A stretch of DNA of 64,000 nucleotides from Pantoea brenneri (lineage in GTDB: Bacteria > Pseudomonadota > Gammaproteobacteria > Enterobacterales > Enterobacteriaceae). The notes under the pieces are model-generated. The model was given only the letters and a program-made list of their open reading frames with translations, had not been told where the DNA came from and did no database searches. The stretch spans positions 54,011 through 118,010 of the forward strand of contig MIEI01000003.1 of assembly GCA_002095305.1 (NCBI GenBank). Reading direction: 5' to 3'. The position numbers were made by a program, and so were the translations under genes. Within the stretch, counting starts at the first letter, position 1, and every line of letters starts with the position of its first letter. Shown in pieces: positions 51,615-62,977 of this stretch.

Positions 51615-52391
51615 ATGACCAATCCATTGATTATCAAGCTGGGCGGTGTGCTGTTAGACAGCGAAGAAGCGCTGGCCCGTCTGTTTGATGCGCTGCTGAC
51701 TTATCGCAGTGCCCATCAGCGTCCGCTGATTATTGTTCACGGTGGCGGTTGCCTGGTGGATGAGCTGATGAAAAAGCTGGCGCTGCCGGTGAAGAAAAAG
51801 AACGGCCTGCGCGTCACGCCGGCCGATCAGATCGACATTATTACCGGTGCGCTGGCGGGAACTGCCAACAAAACCCTGCTGGCGTGGGCCAAAAAAACCG
51901 GCATCAACGCGGTTGGCCTCTGCCTTGGCGATGCCGGCATGGTTAACGTCACCCCGTTTGATGAAGAACTGGGCCACGTGGGTCACGCCATGCCGGGTAA
52001 CCCGGCGCTGATGAACACCCTGCTGGCCGCTGGTTATATGCCGGTCGTCAGTTCTATCGGCATCACTGACGACGGCGAACTGATGAACGTCAACGCCGAC
52101 CAGGCTGCGACGGCGCTGGCATCGACCCTTGGCGCTGATTTAGTCTTGCTGTCAGACGTCAGCGGTATTCTCGACGGCAAAGGTCAGCGCATCGAAGAGA
52201 TGACCGCCGACAAAGCTGAGCAGCTGATTACCCAGGGCATTATTACCGATGGCATGATTGTGAAGGTGCACGCTGCGCTGGATGCGGCGCGTACGCTGGG
52301 CCGCCCGGTGGATATCGCCAGCTGGCGTCACGCTGAGCGGTTGCCTGACCTGTTTAACGGCGTGCCGATTGGCACCCGGATTCTCGCTTAA
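51615..52391 (+). CDS. argB: Acetylglutamate kinase
   Basis: Phosphorylates N-acetylglutamate, the second step of arginine synthesis. The 258 residues equal E. coli. Amino-acid-kinase motifs are [14 protein letters not shown] at the start, [15 protein letters not shown] near residue 43, and [12 protein letters not shown] in the middle. [21 protein letters not shown] sits near the end. It begins 14 bp after argC. The short enterobacterial form lacks the N-terminal helix of arginine-inhibited kinases. Confidence 0.97.
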   Translation: MTNPLIIKLGGVLLDSEEALARLFDALLTYRSAHQRPLIIVHGGGCLVDELMKKLALPVKKKNGLRVTPADQIDIITGALAGTANKTLLAWAKKTGINAVGLCLGDAGMVNVTPFDEELGHVGHAMPGNPALMNTLLAAGYMPVVSSIGITDDGELMNVNADQAATALASTLGADLVLLSDVSGILDGKGQRIEEMTADKAEQLITQGIITDGMIVKVHAALDAARTLGRPVDIASWRHAERLPDLFNGVPIGTRILA

Positions 52392-52415
52392 CGACTCTGA
52401 TTCAAGGATTACGAA

Positions 52416-53633
52416 ATGCAAACGCAAGGCATCAAAAAAATCGTTCTGGCTTACTCCGGTGGTCTTGATACTTCCGCCATCATTCCGTGGCTGAAAGAGA
52501 ACTACGGCGGCTGTGAGGTGGTGGCGTTTGTGGCCGATATCGGTCAGGAGCGCAGCGATCTTGAAGGCGTAGAGAAGAAAGCGCTGCAGTCCGGTGCCTC
52601 TGAGTGTCACGTGGTTGATCTGCGTGAAGAGTTCATCAGCGATTACGTTTACCCGGTGCTGCAGACCGGCGCTCTGTATGAAGGCACCTATCTGCTGGGC
52701 ACCTCGATGGCGCGTCCTATCATCGCGAAAGCTCAGGTTGAGCTGGCGCTGAAAGTGGGTGCGGATGCACTCTGTCACGGTGCAACCGGTAAAGGTAACG
52801 ATCAGGTGCGTTTCGAAACCACCTACACCGCGCTGGCCCCGCAGCTGAAAGTGGTCGCGCCATGGCGTGAATGGAACCTGCGGTCACGTGAAGCGCTGCT
52901 GGACTACCTGAAAGAGCGCAACATTCCGACCACCGCGTCGCTGGAAAAAATCTACAGCCGCGATGAAAACGCCTGGCACATCTCCACCGAAGGCGGCGTG
53001 CTGGAAAGCCCGGCTAATGCACCGAATAAAGATTGCTGGGTCTGGACCGTCGATCCTTTAGAAGCGCCGGATCAGCCGGAAGAAGTCACCGTGACCGTTG
53101 AAAAGGGTCGGGTAGTGGCAGTGAACGGCGAAAAACTGAGCCCGTTCCAGTGTCTGGAAAAACTCAACGTGATCGGTGCGAAACACGGTGTGGGCCGGAT
53201 CGATATCGTTGAAAACCGTCTGGTCGGCATCAAGTCCCGTGGATGCTATGAAACCCCAGGCGGCACCATCATGGTTAACGCGCTGCGTGCGGTTGAGCAG
53301 CTGGTACTGGATCGCGATAGCTTCAAATGGCGTGAGCAGCTGGGTCAGGAGATGTCTTACGTGGTCTACGACGGCCGCTGGTTCGCACCGCTGCGTAAGT
53401 CAATTCAGGCCGCTGCGGAATCACTGGCTGAAGAAGTGAATGGCGAAGTGGTGTTGCAGCTCTACAAAGGTCAGGCCACGGCGACGCAGAAGCGTTCACC
53501 GAACAGCCTCTACTCCGAAGAGTTCGCGACCTTCGGCGAAGACGAAGTTTACGACCATCGTCATGCTGGCGGATTTATCCGTCTGTTCTCGCTCTCTTCG
53601 CGCATCCGCGCCCTGAACGAGCAGAAGAAGTAA
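52416..53633 (+). CDS. argG: Argininosuccinate synthase
   Basis: Ligates citrulline and aspartate with ATP to argininosuccinate. It has 405 residues and belongs to the short, type-1 subfamily; E. coli ArgG (447 residues) is of another subfamily and is encoded elsewhere. The P-loop is [17 protein letters not shown] near residue 11-27, followed by the substrate motifs [31 protein letters not shown] and [12 protein letters not shown]. It starts 24 bp after argB with AAGGA before ATG. Its place inside the argC-H cluster is shared with Yersinia- and Serratia-like genomes. Confidence 0.96.
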   Translation: MQTQGIKKIVLAYSGGLDTSAIIPWLKENYGGCEVVAFVADIGQERSDLEGVEKKALQSGASECHVVDLREEFISDYVYPVLQTGALYEGTYLLGTSMARPIIAKAQVELALKVGADALCHGATGKGNDQVRFETTYTALAPQLKVVAPWREWNLRSREALLDYLKERNIPTTASLEKIYSRDENAWHISTEGGVLESPANAPNKDCWVWTVDPLEAPDQPEEVTVTVEKGRVVAVNGEKLSPFQCLEKLNVIGAKHGVGRIDIVENRLVGIKSRGCYETPGGTIMVNALRAVEQLVLDRDSFKWREQLGQEMSYVVYDGRWFAPLRKSIQAAAESLAEEVNGEVVLQLYKGQATATQKRSPNSLYSEEFATFGEDEVYDHRHAGGFIRLFSLSSRIRALNEQKK

Positions 53634-53639
53634 TTCTCA

Positions 53640-53702
53640 GGCGAGGTACGCCTCGCCTCACCGTTTGAGATCAGGGGCGGCATTTATGCCGCCCTTTGTT
53701 TA
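53640..53702 (+). terminator. Two consecutive hairpins between argG and argH
   Basis: First GGCGAGG/CCTCGCC (53640-53657), then GGGCGGCA/TGCCGCCC (53675-53694... stem 53675-53682 and 53687-53694) followed by TTTGTTTA. The second has terminator form. They lie in the 90-bp gap, so argH expression may be lowered or partly independent. Confidence 0.65.
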
Positions 53703-53723
53703 ACGATTTGAAGGAGTTTTCCC

Positions 53724-55097
53724 ATGGCACTTTGGGGTGGACGGTTTACCCAGGCAGCAGATCAACGTTTCAAACAGTTCAACGATTCGCTGCGCTTCGA
53801 TTACCGCCTGGCGGAGCAGGACATCATGGGTTCTGTCGCCTGGTCCAAAGCGCTGGTGACGGTGAATGTCCTGACCCAGGATGAGCAGCAGCAGCTGGAA
53901 GCAGCATTGACTGCCTTGCTGGCGGAAGTGCGCGCCAATCCTGAGCAGATTTTGCAGAGCGATGCTGAAGATATCCATAGCTGGGTAGAAGGTCAGCTGA
54001 TCGACAAAGTCGGTGCGCTGGGCAAAAAACTGCACACCGGCCGTAGCCGTAACGATCAGGTCGCTACCGATCTCAAGCTGTGGTGCAAAATGCAGGTCGA
54101 CGCGCTGCTGAGCGCAACGCGTGAGCTGCAGCAGGCGCTGGTTGCGACCGCAGAAGCGAACCAGGATGCAGTGATGCCGGGTTACACCCATCTGCAGCGG
54201 GCGCAGCCGGTTACGTTTGCGCACTGGTGTCTGGCCTATGTCGAAATGCTGGCGCGTGATGAAAGCCGCCTGCAGGATACCCTGAAACGGCTGGATGTCA
54301 GCCCGCTGGGCTGCGGCGCGCTGGCGGGTACCGCCTACGAAATCGATCGTCAGCAACTGGCGGGCTGGTTAGGTTTCGCCTCGGCGACCCGCAACAGTCT
54401 GGATACGGTTTCTGACCGCGACCATGTGCTGGAGCTGCTCTCTGACGCCGCGATCGGCATGGTCCATCTGTCACGCTTCGCCGAAGATATGATCTTCTTC
54501 AACACCGGTGAAGCGGGCTTTATCGAACTGTCCGACAAGGTGACCTCCGGCTCATCACTGATGCCACAGAAGAAAAATCCGGATGCGCTGGAGCTGATCC
54601 GGGGCAAATGCGGCCGGGTACAGGGCGCACTGACCGGCATGATGATGACGCTGAAAGGTTTGCCGCTGGCCTACAACAAGGATATGCAGGAAGACAAAGA
54701 GGGATTATTCGACGCGCTCGATACCTGGCTCGACTGCCTGCATATGTCGGTGCTGGTGCTGGATGGCCTGCAGGTGAAGCGTCCACGTTGTCAGGAAGCG
54801 GCCGAGCAGGGCTACGCCAACTCGACTGAACTGGCGGATTATCTGGTGGCCAAAGGGGTTCCGTTCCGTGAAGCGCACCACATTGTCGGAGAAGTGGTGG
54901 TAGAGGCGATCAAACAGGGCGTGGCGCTGGAAGCGCTGACACTGGCGCAGTTACAGCCGTTCAGTGCAGTCATTGAAGAGGATGTCTATCCGATTCTGGC
55001 ACTGCAATCCTGCCTGGATAAGCGTAATGCGCAGGGTGGCGTTTCACCGCAGCAGGTTGCTCATGCCCTCAGCGAGGCAAAGCAGCGCCTGGCATAA
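53724..55097 (+). CDS. argH: Argininosuccinate lyase
   Basis: Cleaves argininosuccinate to arginine and fumarate. The 457 residues equal E. coli. Fumarase/aspartase-superfamily signatures are [33 protein letters not shown] (catalytic His), and the flexible signature loop [20 protein letters not shown] near 275-295 with the catalytic serine. AAGGAG upstream. It is the last gene of the arginine cluster. Confidence 0.98.
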   Translation: MALWGGRFTQAADQRFKQFNDSLRFDYRLAEQDIMGSVAWSKALVTVNVLTQDEQQQLEAALTALLAEVRANPEQILQSDAEDIHSWVEGQLIDKVGALGKKLHTGRSRNDQVATDLKLWCKMQVDALLSATRELQQALVATAEANQDAVMPGYTHLQRAQPVTFAHWCLAYVEMLARDESRLQDTLKRLDVSPLGCGALAGTAYEIDRQQLAGWLGFASATRNSLDTVSDRDHVLELLSDAAIGMVHLSRFAEDMIFFNTGEAGFIELSDKVTSGSSLMPQKKNPDALELIRGKCGRVQGALTGMMMTLKGLPLAYNKDMQEDKEGLFDALDTWLDCLHMSVLVLDGLQVKRPRCQEAAEQGYANSTELADYLVAKGVPFREAHHIVGEVVVEAIKQGVALEALTLAQLQPFSAVIEEDVYPILALQSCLDKRNAQGGVSPQQVAHALSEAKQRLA

Positions 55098-55106
55098 AAA
55101 CAGGCA

Positions 55107-55135
55107 AAAAAAAGCGGGCATGTTACATGCCCGCC
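55107..55135 (-). terminator. Terminator of the peroxiredoxin-glutaredoxin gene, facing argH
   Basis: GCGGGCATG pairs with CATGCCCGC around TTA. On the minus strand a run of eight T follows. It can stop leftward transcription before it enters argH. Confidence 0.85.
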
Positions 55136-55216
55136 AACCTCTAGCTTCAGAATTACTACTTTTTTTATAGGCACATCATCAAAGGGCCAGCACTCCCGGC
55201 TGACACAGAGATAGGT

Positions 55217-55951
55217 TTACGCTGACAGCAGGAACTGCTCCAGGTCATCACTGCCGCCAATATGACGGCCACCGATAAACACCTGCGGCACCGTTGCCCG
55301 GCCAGAAACGGCACGCAGGCTGACGGTCGTGGCATCCTGTCCCAGCACGATCTCTTCGTACTGAATTCCGTGGTCCATCAGCAGCTGTTTTGCTTTGGTG
55401 CAGAACGGGCAGCCCGGCTTGGTAAAGACCGATACTGACTCCTGCACTTTAAATTCCGGCGCCAGATAACGCAGCATGGTATCGGCATCTGACACTTCAA
55501 ACGGGTCGCCTGGCTTGTTCGGCTCAACAAACATTTTCTCAACTACGCCGTTACGCACCAGCATCGAGTAACGCCATGAGCGTGGGCCAAAGCCGAGATC
55601 GGCTTTCTCAACCAGCATCTCCATGCCGCGGGTGAACTCGCCGTTGCCATCAGGGATAAAGGTAATGTTTTCTGCCCGCTGTTCCGCTTTCCACGCATTC
55701 ATCACAAAGGTGTCATTAACGGAGACACACAGAATGCTGTCCACGCCGTGCTGTGCAAAAACACCTGACAGCTCGTTGTAACGCGGCAGATGGCTGGATG
55801 AGCAGGTAGGAGTAAACGCGCCCGGCAGAGAAAAAACGATCACCGTTTTGTTGTTAAACAGCTCATCGGTGGTTACATCGACCCAGCGATCGCCCTGGCG
55901 GGTATGAAAAGTGACCTGCGGAACGGTTTTACCTTCCTGACTTGCAAACAT
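55217..55951 (-). CDS. Peroxiredoxin-glutaredoxin hybrid (Prx5-Grx fusion)
   Basis: A 244-residue natural fusion that reduces peroxides with glutathione. The N-terminal Prx5/AhpE-like domain (1-165) has the peroxidatic cysteine at residue 50 in [16 protein letters not shown]. The C-terminal glutaredoxin domain (about 170-244) has CPFC at 181-184 and [19 protein letters not shown]. This is the hybrid type known from Haemophilus and some Enterobacterales; E. coli lacks it. It is divergent from oxyR across 125 bp, so control by OxyR is likely but is inference. It ends in a strong terminator. Confidence 0.95.
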   Translation of the reverse strand: MFASQEGKTVPQVTFHTRQGDRWVDVTTDELFNNKTVIVFSLPGAFTPTCSSSHLPRYNELSGVFAQHGVDSILCVSVNDTFVMNAWKAEQRAENITFIPDGNGEFTRGMEMLVEKADLGFGPRSWRYSMLVRNGVVEKMFVEPNKPGDPFEVSDADTMLRYLAPEFKVQESVSVFTKPGCPFCTKAKQLLMDHGIQYEEIVLGQDATTVSLRAVSGRATVPQVFIGGRHIGGSDDLEQFLLSA

Positions 55952-56076
55952 TTTTTCTCCTTAATGGCGAACCGCTTATTTTGATGCGTGCATTATTCCC
56001 GCCCACCCTTGATAGGGCTAATCGTTCATTGCTATTCTATCTATCGCCACGGACTATCGTGGTCTGGAGGGTAATA

Positions 56077-56994
56077 ATGAATATTCGTGATCTTGAATAT
56101 CTGGTTTCGCTTGCTGAACACCGCCATTTCCGCCGCGCTGCGGATGCGTGTCATGTCAGCCAGCCCACGTTAAGCGGGCAGATCCGTAAGCTGGAAGATG
56201 AGCTGGGTGTGATGCTGCTGGAGCGTACCAGCCGTAAAGTGCTGTTCACTCAGGCCGGCTTGCTGCTGGTGGATCAGGCACGAACGGTGCTGCGTGAAGT
56301 GAAAGTGCTGAAAGAGATGGCCAGTCAGCAAGGGGAAGCGATGTCAGGCCCGCTGCATATCGGCCTTATTCCAACCACCGGTCCTTATCTGCTGCCACAA
56401 ATTATTCCGATGCTGCACCAGACGTTTCCAAAACTGGAAATGTATCTGCATGAGGCGCAAACCCAGCAGTTGCTGGCACAACTCGACAGCGGCAAGCTGG
56501 ACTGCGCAATTCTGGCGCTGGTCAAAGAGAGTGAAGCCTTTATCGAGGTGCCGCTGTTTGATGAGCCAATGAAGCTGGCGGTCTATGCCGATCATCCATG
56601 GCGCGATCGCGATCGGGTGCCGATGTCCGATCTGGCTGGCGAGAAACTGCTGATGCTGGAAGATGGCCACTGTCTGCGCGACCAGGCGATGGGCTTCTGC
56701 TTTGAGGCGGGCGCGGATGAAGATACCCATTTCCGGGCCACCAGTCTGGAAACGCTGCGCAATATGGTGGCGGCAGGCAGCGGCATTACGCTGCTTCCGG
56801 CGCTGGCGGTACCGCCAGAACGTATCCGTGATGGCGTGTGCTATCTGCCTTGCTACAAACCGGTCCCTCAGCGCACCATCGCGCTGGTCTACCGGCCGGG
56901 TTCACCTCTGCGCAGCCGTTATGAACAGCTGGCAGAGGCAATTAAAACCCACATGCAACATCATTTCGACACGGCGTTAAAACAGGCGGTTTAA
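56077..56994 (+). CDS. oxyR: Hydrogen peroxide-sensing regulator OxyR
   Basis: LysR-type activator of peroxide-defence genes. The 305 residues equal E. coli. The helix-turn-helix covers about residues 16-40 ([20 protein letters not shown]), and the redox pair is in [13 protein letters not shown] (Cys199 and Cys208 equivalents). The start MNIRDLEYL has TGGAGGG upstream; the frame extends 45 codons further without similarity. It overlaps the convergent sthA by 18 bp. Confidence 0.98.
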   Translation: MNIRDLEYLVSLAEHRHFRRAADACHVSQPTLSGQIRKLEDELGVMLLERTSRKVLFTQAGLLLVDQARTVLREVKVLKEMASQQGEAMSGPLHIGLIPTTGPYLLPQIIPMLHQTFPKLEMYLHEAQTQQLLAQLDSGKLDCAILALVKESEAFIEVPLFDEPMKLAVYADHPWRDRDRVPMSDLAGEKLLMLEDGHCLRDQAMGFCFEAGADEDTHFRATSLETLRNMVAAGSGITLLPALAVPPERIRDGVCYLPCYKPVPQRTIALVYRPGSPLRSRYEQLAEAIKTHMQHHFDTALKQAV

Positions 56995-58377
56995 GCCGTT
57001 TAATGCCGCCACGCGATAGGCTTCGGCCATGGTAGGGTAGTTAAAGGTGGTATTCACGAAGTACTCAATCGTGTTGCCACCGTTCTTCTGCTCCATGATC
57101 GCCTGTCCGATGTGGATAATTTCGGCCGCCCGCTCGCCAAAGCAGTGAATACCCAGAATCTCTTTGGTTTCGCGGTGGAACAGAATCTTCAGGCTGCCAA
57201 CGTTCATACCCACAATCTGCGCCCGCGCCAGATGCTTAAACTGCGCACGACCCACCTCGTAAGGCACTTTCATCGCTGTCAGCTGCTGCTCGGTTTTACC
57301 CACGGAGCTGATTTCCGGAATGGTATAAATGCCGGTTGGGATATCTTCAATCAGGTGCGCGGAGGCTTCCCCTTTGACGATGGCCTGTGCGGCAATCCGG
57401 CCCTGATCATAAGCAGCCGACGCCAGGCTCGGATACCCAATCACATCACCGACCGCATAGATATGCGGCTGTGCAGTCTGGTACATGCTATTCACTTTCA
57501 GCAGGCCACGGCCATCCGCTTCCAGTCCGACATTTTCCAGTGACAGCGAATCGGTGTTACCGGTACGGCCGTTGGCGTACAGCAGACAGTCAGCTTTGAC
57601 CTTTTTGCCCGATTTCAGATGGATAATCACGCCATCTTCCACTCCTTCAATCTTCTCGAACTCTTCGTTGTGACGAATCACCACGCCGCTGTTCCAGAAG
57701 TGATAAGAGAGGGAGTCAGACATCTCCTGATCCAGGAACGCCAGCAGACGATCGCGGGTGTTGATCAGGTCAACCTTGACGTTCAGGCCGCGGAAAATCG
57801 ACGCATACTCACAGCCAATCACCCCGGCACCATAAATGATTACGTGGCCCGGTTCGTGATGCAGGTTAAGGATTGAATCTGAGTCGTAGACACGCGGATG
57901 GGTAAAGTCGACGTCATCTGGATGATAAGGACGCGAACCACAAGCGATGACAAACTTCTCCGCAGTCAGCCGTTCACGCGTGCCGTCAGGTTGTTCAATC
58001 TCAATGGTGTTGGCGTCAACAAAACGGGCATCCCCCTGATAAAGCTCACAGCGGTTACGCTCATAAAAACCCTGACGCATCGCCGTTTGCTGGCTGATCA
58101 CGTTTTCAGTGTGATTAAGAATGTCAGCGAAGGAGGAGCGGAGCAGTCGGGTGTGGTCGCTGTAGAGCGGATTCTGGTTGAATTCGATGATGCGACTGAC
58201 GGCGTGGCGAAGTGCTTTAGAAGGAATGGTGCCCCAGTGCGTACAACCGCCGCCGATGTTGTGGTAGCGTTCGATCACTGCGATGCGCGCTCCCTGCTTC
58301 ACCAGCCCCATCGCCGCACCTTCACCGCCGGGTCCTGAGCCAATCACAATGGCATCGTAATCGTAAGACTTTTGCAT
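56977..58377 (-). CDS. sthA: Soluble pyridine nucleotide transhydrogenase
   Basis: FAD enzyme that transfers hydride between NADPH and NAD+ in the cytoplasm. The 466 residues equal E. coli. FAD motif [18 protein letters not shown] is N-terminal. The former redox-active disulfide site reads [17 protein letters not shown], with Thr for the second Cys, as is normal for SthA. A second dinucleotide fold [17 protein letters not shown] follows. It is convergent with oxyR and divergent from fabR. Confidence 0.98.
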   Translation of the reverse strand: MQKSYDYDAIVIGSGPGGEGAAMGLVKQGARIAVIERYHNIGGGCTHWGTIPSKALRHAVSRIIEFNQNPLYSDHTRLLRSSFADILNHTENVISQQTAMRQGFYERNRCELYQGDARFVDANTIEIEQPDGTRERLTAEKFVIACGSRPYHPDDVDFTHPRVYDSDSILNLHHEPGHVIIYGAGVIGCEYASIFRGLNVKVDLINTRDRLLAFLDQEMSDSLSYHFWNSGVVIRHNEEFEKIEGVEDGVIIHLKSGKKVKADCLLYANGRTGNTDSLSLENVGLEADGRGLLKVNSMYQTAQPHIYAVGDVIGYPSLASAAYDQGRIAAQAIVKGEASAHLIEDIPTGIYTIPEISSVGKTEQQLTAMKVPYEVGRAQFKHLARAQIVGMNVGSLKILFHRETKEILGIHCFGERAAEIIHIGQAIMEQKNGGNTIEYFVNTTFNYPTMAEAYRVAALNGLNRLF

Positions 58378-58569
58378 ACCGATACGTCCTATTATTTATA
58401 CATTTTTACAACGAGATTCTAACATCTCGCCGCGCACTTCTGAATTCTATCAGCGATTTTCATCACAGTTTGGCAAAGAGTGAGGTTCACAGGCGGTGAC
58501 AAAGTTTGCTGCTCTGTACGCTGAAAATTTTGTTATAGTGCCCCCTCAACACCGCAAAAGGCTGAGAGA

Positions 58570-59217
58570 ATGGGCGTCAGAGCGCAACAAAAAGAACGTA
58601 CACGACGTACACTGATTGAAGCAGCTTTCAGTCAGCTCAGCGCCGAACGCAGTTTTGCCAGCCTGAGTTTGCGAGAGGTTGCCCGTGAAGCGGGCATCGC
58701 CCCGACCTCGTTTTATCGTCATTTTAAGGATGTTGATGAACTGGGTCTGACTATGGTGGATGAAAGCGGGCTGATGTTGCGACAGCTGATGCGCCAGGCG
58801 CGCCAGCGTATCGCCAAGGGCGGCAGCATCATCAAAACCTCGGTTTCCACCTTTATGGAATTCATCGGCAATAACCCCAATGCCTTTCGCCTGTTACTGC
58901 GTGAACGCTCCGGCACCTCTGCCGCTTTCCGTGCTGCGGTCGCGCGTGAAATTCAGCATTTTATCGCTGAACTGGCGGATTATCTTGAGGTCGAAAATCG
59001 CATGCCGCGCAGTTTTACCGAAGCGCAGGCCGAAGCGATGGTGACTATCGTCTTCAGCGCCGGGGCAGAAGCGCTGGATGTCGATGCCGAACAGCGCCGT
59101 AAGCTGGAAGATCGTCTGGTGCTGCAACTCCGCATGATCGCCAAAGGCGCCTATTACTGGTACCGCCGGGAACAAGAAAGACTGGCGGTCACCCTGGAAA
59201 AACCCGAAGAGCAATGA
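58570..59217 (+). CDS. fabR: TetR-family unsaturated fatty acid repressor FabR
   Basis: Represses fabB and fabA in response to unsaturated acyl thioesters. It is a 215-residue TetR protein. The helix-turn-helix is [20 protein letters not shown] at residues 34-53. The ligand domain contains [20 protein letters not shown] and YYWYRREQ. It starts [13 protein letters not shown]. The stop overlaps yijD by 4 bp (ATGA), so the two genes are coupled. Confidence 0.97.
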   Translation: MGVRAQQKERTRRTLIEAAFSQLSAERSFASLSLREVAREAGIAPTSFYRHFKDVDELGLTMVDESGLMLRQLMRQARQRIAKGGSIIKTSVSTFMEFIGNNPNAFRLLLRERSGTSAAFRAAVAREIQHFIAELADYLEVENRMPRSFTEAQAEAMVTIVFSAGAEALDVDAEQRRKLEDRLVLQLRMIAKGAYYWYRREQERLAVTLEKPEEQ

Positions 59218-59585
59218 ATAAGGATCAGGCCATGACCCACCCGAGTTCCCGCGATAAAGGCACATTGTTACTGGCTTTTATTACCGGTTTAGCGATTAAC
59301 GGCTCGTTTTCCGTGCTGTTCAGCGCTTTTGTTCCGTTTTCGATTTTTCCGCTGATCGCGCTCGGCCTGGCTGCCTGGTGTCTGCATCAGCGTTATCTGA
59401 ACACCAACATGCCTGACGGTATGCCGGGACTGGCGGCGGCGTTTTTCCTGCTGGGGATCCTGGTTTATAGCGCACTGGTGCGGGCAGAATATCCGGATAT
59501 CGGCTCGAACTTCATTCCGACCATTTTGATGGTGGCGCTGGTGTTCTGGATTGCGACGCGCTTCAAGCGCAAACGCAATCAGTAA
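59214..59585 (+). CDS. yijD: Inner-membrane protein YijD (DUF1422)
   Basis: A 123-residue membrane protein (E. coli 119) with four predicted helices: [51 protein letters not shown] and [17 protein letters not shown]. The invariant loop [11 protein letters not shown] lies before the last. Two starts are possible: the ATGA overlap with fabR used here, or the ATG at 59232, which has AAGGATCAGG upstream and fits the E. coli length better. The function is unknown; it always accompanies fabR. Confidence 0.93.
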   Translation: MNKDQAMTHPSSRDKGTLLLAFITGLAINGSFSVLFSAFVPFSIFPLIALGLAAWCLHQRYLNTNMPDGMPGLAAAFFLLGILVYSALVRAEYPDIGSNFIPTILMVALVFWIATRFKRKRNQ

Positions 59586-59602
59586 AGGCGAGAGATGAAA
59601 CA

Positions 59603-59631
59603 ACGGGAACCTCAGGGTTCCCGTTTTTTTT
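59603..59631 (+). terminator. Terminator after fabR-yijD
   Basis: ACGGGAACC pairs with GGTTCCCGT around TCAG, followed by a run of eight T. It lies 18 bp after yijD and touches the stop of the convergent trmA. Confidence 0.92.
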
Positions 59632-60734
59632 CAGGCTTTGCGCGTCAGAAGTACGCCGCATTCCATATGGTGGGTATAAGGGAACTGATCGAACAGCGCC
59701 AGCCGTGTCACCTCATGCGTCTGCGACAGCGTCTCTAAGTTGTCGCTCAGCGTTTGCGGATTGCAGGAGATATAAAGGATGCGCGGGTAACCCTGCACCA
59801 TCTTCACCGTCTCGTCATCCAGTCCACTGCGCGGCGGATCGACAAAAATGGTTTCACATTCATAACTGGTCAGATCAATCCCTTCCAGCCGATTAAAACG
59901 GCGTACGCCGGTCATCGCCTGGGTGAACTCTTCGGCAGCCATACGGATGATCTGCACATTATCGATCTGATTAGCGGCGATGTTGTACTGCGCCGACGCT
60001 ACCGACGGTTTGGCAATTTCAGTCGCCAGCACCCGGCGAAAATTACGCGCCAGCGCCAGTGAGAAGTTGCCGTTGCCGCAGTAAAGTTCCAGCAGGTCAC
60101 CCTGCGAACCCTGAGTGACATCCAGCGCCCACTCCAGCATCTGAATATTCATCGCTGCGTTTGGCTGGGTAAAGCTGTTCTCAACCTGACGATAGATCAT
60201 CTCACGTCCCGCCACCGGCAAACGTTCATCCACATAATCCCGATCGAGGCAGATTTTGGTTTTGGTGGCGCGGCCAATCAGCTGCACATCCAGGCCTTCG
60301 GCGCGCAGTTGATCGCGCAGTTCGCTGGCGGCCAGCTGCCACGCGTCATCCAGCTTACGGTGGTAGAGCAGCGAGATAACAATCTGATTGCTCAGGGTCG
60401 ACAGATAGTCGATCTGAAACAGCTTATGGCGCAGCGTGCGATTGTCGCGGATCGCCGCGATCATTTTTGGCATCAGCTGGTTGATCAATTCACTGGCGGC
60501 AGGGAATTGATCGACGCGGATCCGCTCGCGGGTCTGCTGATCAAAGATGATGTGATAGATGTCATCGCCATCGTGCCACAGGCGGAATTCCGCACGCATG
60601 CGATAGTGGCTGACCGGTGAACGGAACACCTCCACCTCGGGCGCAGCAAACGGCGTCATCATCATCTTTAAACGACTGACTTTTTCCGCCAGTTGCGCGT
60701 CATATTGTTCAATAGGGAGATGTTCGGGTGTCAT
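59631..60734 (-). CDS. trmA: tRNA (uracil-5-)-methyltransferase
   Basis: Makes 5-methyluridine at position 54 of tRNAs (and tmRNA) with SAM. It has 367 residues (E. coli 366). The SAM domain has [19 protein letters not shown]. The catalytic cysteine is in [18 protein letters not shown] near 325, and the base Glu is in HMECGVLL near 359. It is divergent from btuB, as in E. coli. Confidence 0.98.
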   Translation of the reverse strand: MTPEHLPIEQYDAQLAEKVSRLKMMMTPFAAPEVEVFRSPVSHYRMRAEFRLWHDGDDIYHIIFDQQTRERIRVDQFPAASELINQLMPKMIAAIRDNRTLRHKLFQIDYLSTLSNQIVISLLYHRKLDDAWQLAASELRDQLRAEGLDVQLIGRATKTKICLDRDYVDERLPVAGREMIYRQVENSFTQPNAAMNIQMLEWALDVTQGSQGDLLELYCGNGNFSLALARNFRRVLATEIAKPSVASAQYNIAANQIDNVQIIRMAAEEFTQAMTGVRRFNRLEGIDLTSYECETIFVDPPRSGLDDETVKMVQGYPRILYISCNPQTLSDNLETLSQTHEVTRLALFDQFPYTHHMECGVLLTRKA

Positions 60735-60854
60735 GTTCCGTCCTGATTAATAGCTTACTAGCGGGCGATTGTAGGGATTCACTTGCTGATGTCCAGTCCC
60801 GCAGCGATAAGAAGTTTGGAAGTCTGGACTTCCGTATCGCCACTCCGTAGACTG

Positions 60855-61060
60855 CGTTCGCCGGTCTCAAGCCCGAGTTAATAGGGAATCCAGTGTGAAT
60901 CTGGAGCTGACGCGCAGCGGTAAGGAATGTCGTGGTGAGTGCATTTGCAGACACTGTCCTGCGGGATGGGAAGTCATCACCACTTATGGTTCCCAGCCCG
61001 AAGACCTGCCGGTGTCCGTCGCTACTCGTACGATCATCGCGTGCTATTGATTGTATGCCT
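60855..61060 (+). promoter_or_regulatory. btuB: Cobalamin (B12) riboswitch in the btuB leader
   Basis: The leader carries the conserved cobalamin aptamer landmarks in order: GAGTTAATAGGGAA, then GGTAAGGAATG-like junction, CTGCGGGATGGGAAGTCA, and the B12 box AGCCCGAAGACCTGCCGG near 60994-61012. A regulatory hairpin (ATGCC-TGC-GGCAT) with a T-rich tail follows at 61055-61083, directly before the btuB start. Adenosylcobalamin is expected to shut off BtuB synthesis, as in E. coli. Confidence 0.92.
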
Positions 61061-61096
61061 GCGGCATCCTGTTTTGTTTTTTGGATGCGATTAAAA

Positions 61097-62977
61097 ATGA
61101 CTAAAACGACCGCATCGCTGTTCGCCTTTAGTGCAACGGCGGTTTCTCTCTGGGCGCAAAATGGTTTTGCTCAGGGGAATGATGATACGCAAATAGTAAC
61201 CGCCAATCGTTTCGCTCAGCCGGTATCCAGCGTGCTGGCCCCTGTCACGGTAGTGACGCGTGACGAGATTGACCGCTGGCAAGCCAAAAGCCTGACGGAT
61301 GTGATGCGCCGCCTGCCCGGCGTCGATATCACCCAAAGCGGCGGTATGGGGCAGCAAAGCTCACTGTTTATCCGTGGCACCGAGTCCCGGCACGTCCTGA
61401 TTCTGATCGATGGTATCCGGCTCAATCAGGCTGGCATTACCGGCTCATCCGACCTCAGCCAGATTCCTCTTTCGCTGGTGCAGCGTATTGAATATATCCG
61501 TGGCGCGCGTTCGGCGGTCTACGGTTCGGATGCGATTGGCGGCGTGGTCAATATCATCACGGGCCGTGCGCAACCGGGAACCACGCTGACGGCTGGCGTC
61601 GGGTCCAACGGTTATCAATCTTATGATGGCTCTACCCAGCAGAAACTGGGCGACGCGACCAGGCTGACCCTGGCCGGTAACTATACCTATACCAAAGGGT
61701 ATGACGTGGTGGCTGGCTATCCCAACGCGTATGGTCCGGCACAGCATGACCGCGATGGGTTTATGAGCAAAACCCTGTACGGCAATCTGGAGCATCAGTT
61801 CAGTGATGAACTCAGTGGCTTTGTGCGTGGATACGGTTTTGATAACCGCACCGCCTACGACGGGTCAGATAGCTATGATGCCAGCTACAGCAACATTATT
61901 GGCCTGGCTGATACCCGACAGCTCTATAGCCAGACCTGGGACACGGGGTTGCGCTTCAATCATGATGTCTATTCGTCCCAGCTTATCGCCAGCTATGGCC
62001 GTACCAAAGACATCAATTACGATCCGCGCAACGGACGCTACGGGGCGGCGTCGACTTTCGACGACGTGACCCAATACAATCTGCAATGGGGCAACAGCGT
62101 GCAGATTGGGCAGGGCACGATCAGCGCCGGTGTTGACTGGCAGAAGGAGACGACGGAACCGGGCACCAACTATCTGGCAGACAGTTATGAACAGCGTAAC
62201 ACCGGCCTCTATCTGACCGGCCAGCAGCAGTTTGGCAGCGTGACGCTTGAAGGCGCGGTGCGCGGTGACGATAACAACCAGTTTGGCTGGCATAATACCT
62301 GGCAGACGGCGGCTTCCTGGGAATTTATCTCCGGGTATCGCGCTTTTGCCTCTTACGGTACCGCGTTTAAGGCACCGAACCTCTCTCAGGTCTACAGTCC
62401 TTTTTATGGTAACCGCGATCTCGATCCTGAAAAAAGCAAGCAGTGGGAAGGTGGATTTGAAGGTCTGACCGGGCCGCTTAACTGGCGGGTCTCCGGCTAT
62501 CGTAATGACATCGATAACCTGATTGATAGCGACCCGTCGACCTATCGCTACTACAACATTAAGCAGGCGCGCATTAAAGGTGTGGAAGCGACCGCTTCAT
62601 TTGATACCGGGCCGCTGGCGCACCAGCTCTCTTACGATTATGTCGATGCTCGTGATGGCAGCACTAATCAGCCGCTCATCCGTCGTGCTAAACAGCAGGT
62701 GAAGTATCAACTCGACTGGACGCTGTATGATTTTGACTGGTCAGTGACTTATCACTATCTGGGCGACCGTTATGATACCGACTTCAACAGTTCGCCCAGC
62801 CGTCGGGTGAAGCTGGGCGGGGTTAGCCTGTGGGATCTGGCCGTCTCATATCCGCTCACTTCACAACTCACGGTTCGTGGTAGAATTGCCAACCTGTTCG
62901 ATAAAGATTACGAGACAGTGTATGGCTATCAAACCCCAGGACGAGAGTATTACCTCAGCGGCAGCTACAGCTTCTGA
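61097..62977 (+). CDS. btuB: Vitamin B12 outer-membrane receptor BtuB
   Basis: TonB-dependent transporter for cobalamins. It has 626 residues (E. coli 614). A signal peptide covers about residues 1-28 (ending GFAQ), then the TonB box [10 protein letters not shown], plug domain ([39 protein letters not shown]) and a 22-strand barrel ending in aromatic SGSYSF. The frame is open upstream through the riboswitch to 60932, but [11 protein letters not shown] is the signal-peptide start. The 3' end overlaps murI by 56 bp, as in E. coli. Confidence 0.97.
   Translation: MTKTTASLFAFSATAVSLWAQNGFAQGNDDTQIVTANRFAQPVSSVLAPVTVVTRDEIDRWQAKSLTDVMRRLPGVDITQSGGMGQQSSLFIRGTESRHVLILIDGIRLNQAGITGSSDLSQIPLSLVQRIEYIRGARSAVYGSDAIGGVVNIITGRAQPGTTLTAGVGSNGYQSYDGSTQQKLGDATRLTLAGNYTYTKGYDVVAGYPNAYGPAQHDRDGFMSKTLYGNLEHQFSDELSGFVRGYGFDNRTAYDGSDSYDASYSNIIGLADTRQLYSQTWDTGLRFNHDVYSSQLIASYGRTKDINYDPRNGRYGAASTFDDVTQYNLQWGNSVQIGQGTISAGVDWQKETTEPGTNYLADSYEQRNTGLYLTGQQQFGSVTLEGAVRGDDNNQFGWHNTWQTAASWEFISGYRAFASYGTAFKAPNLSQVYSPFYGNRDLDPEKSKQWEGGFEGLTGPLNWRVSGYRNDIDNLIDSDPSTYRYYNIKQARIKGVEATASFDTGPLAHQLSYDYVDARDGSTNQPLIRRAKQQVKYQLDWTLYDFDWSVTYHYLGDRYDTDFNSSPSRRVKLGGVSLWDLAVSYPLTSQLTVRGRIANLFDKDYETVYGYQTPGREYYLSGSYSF

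Noticed and set aside
60932..61096. Upstream extension of btuB
   Set aside because: It covers the riboswitch aptamer and lacks similarity; the signal peptide begins at 61097.
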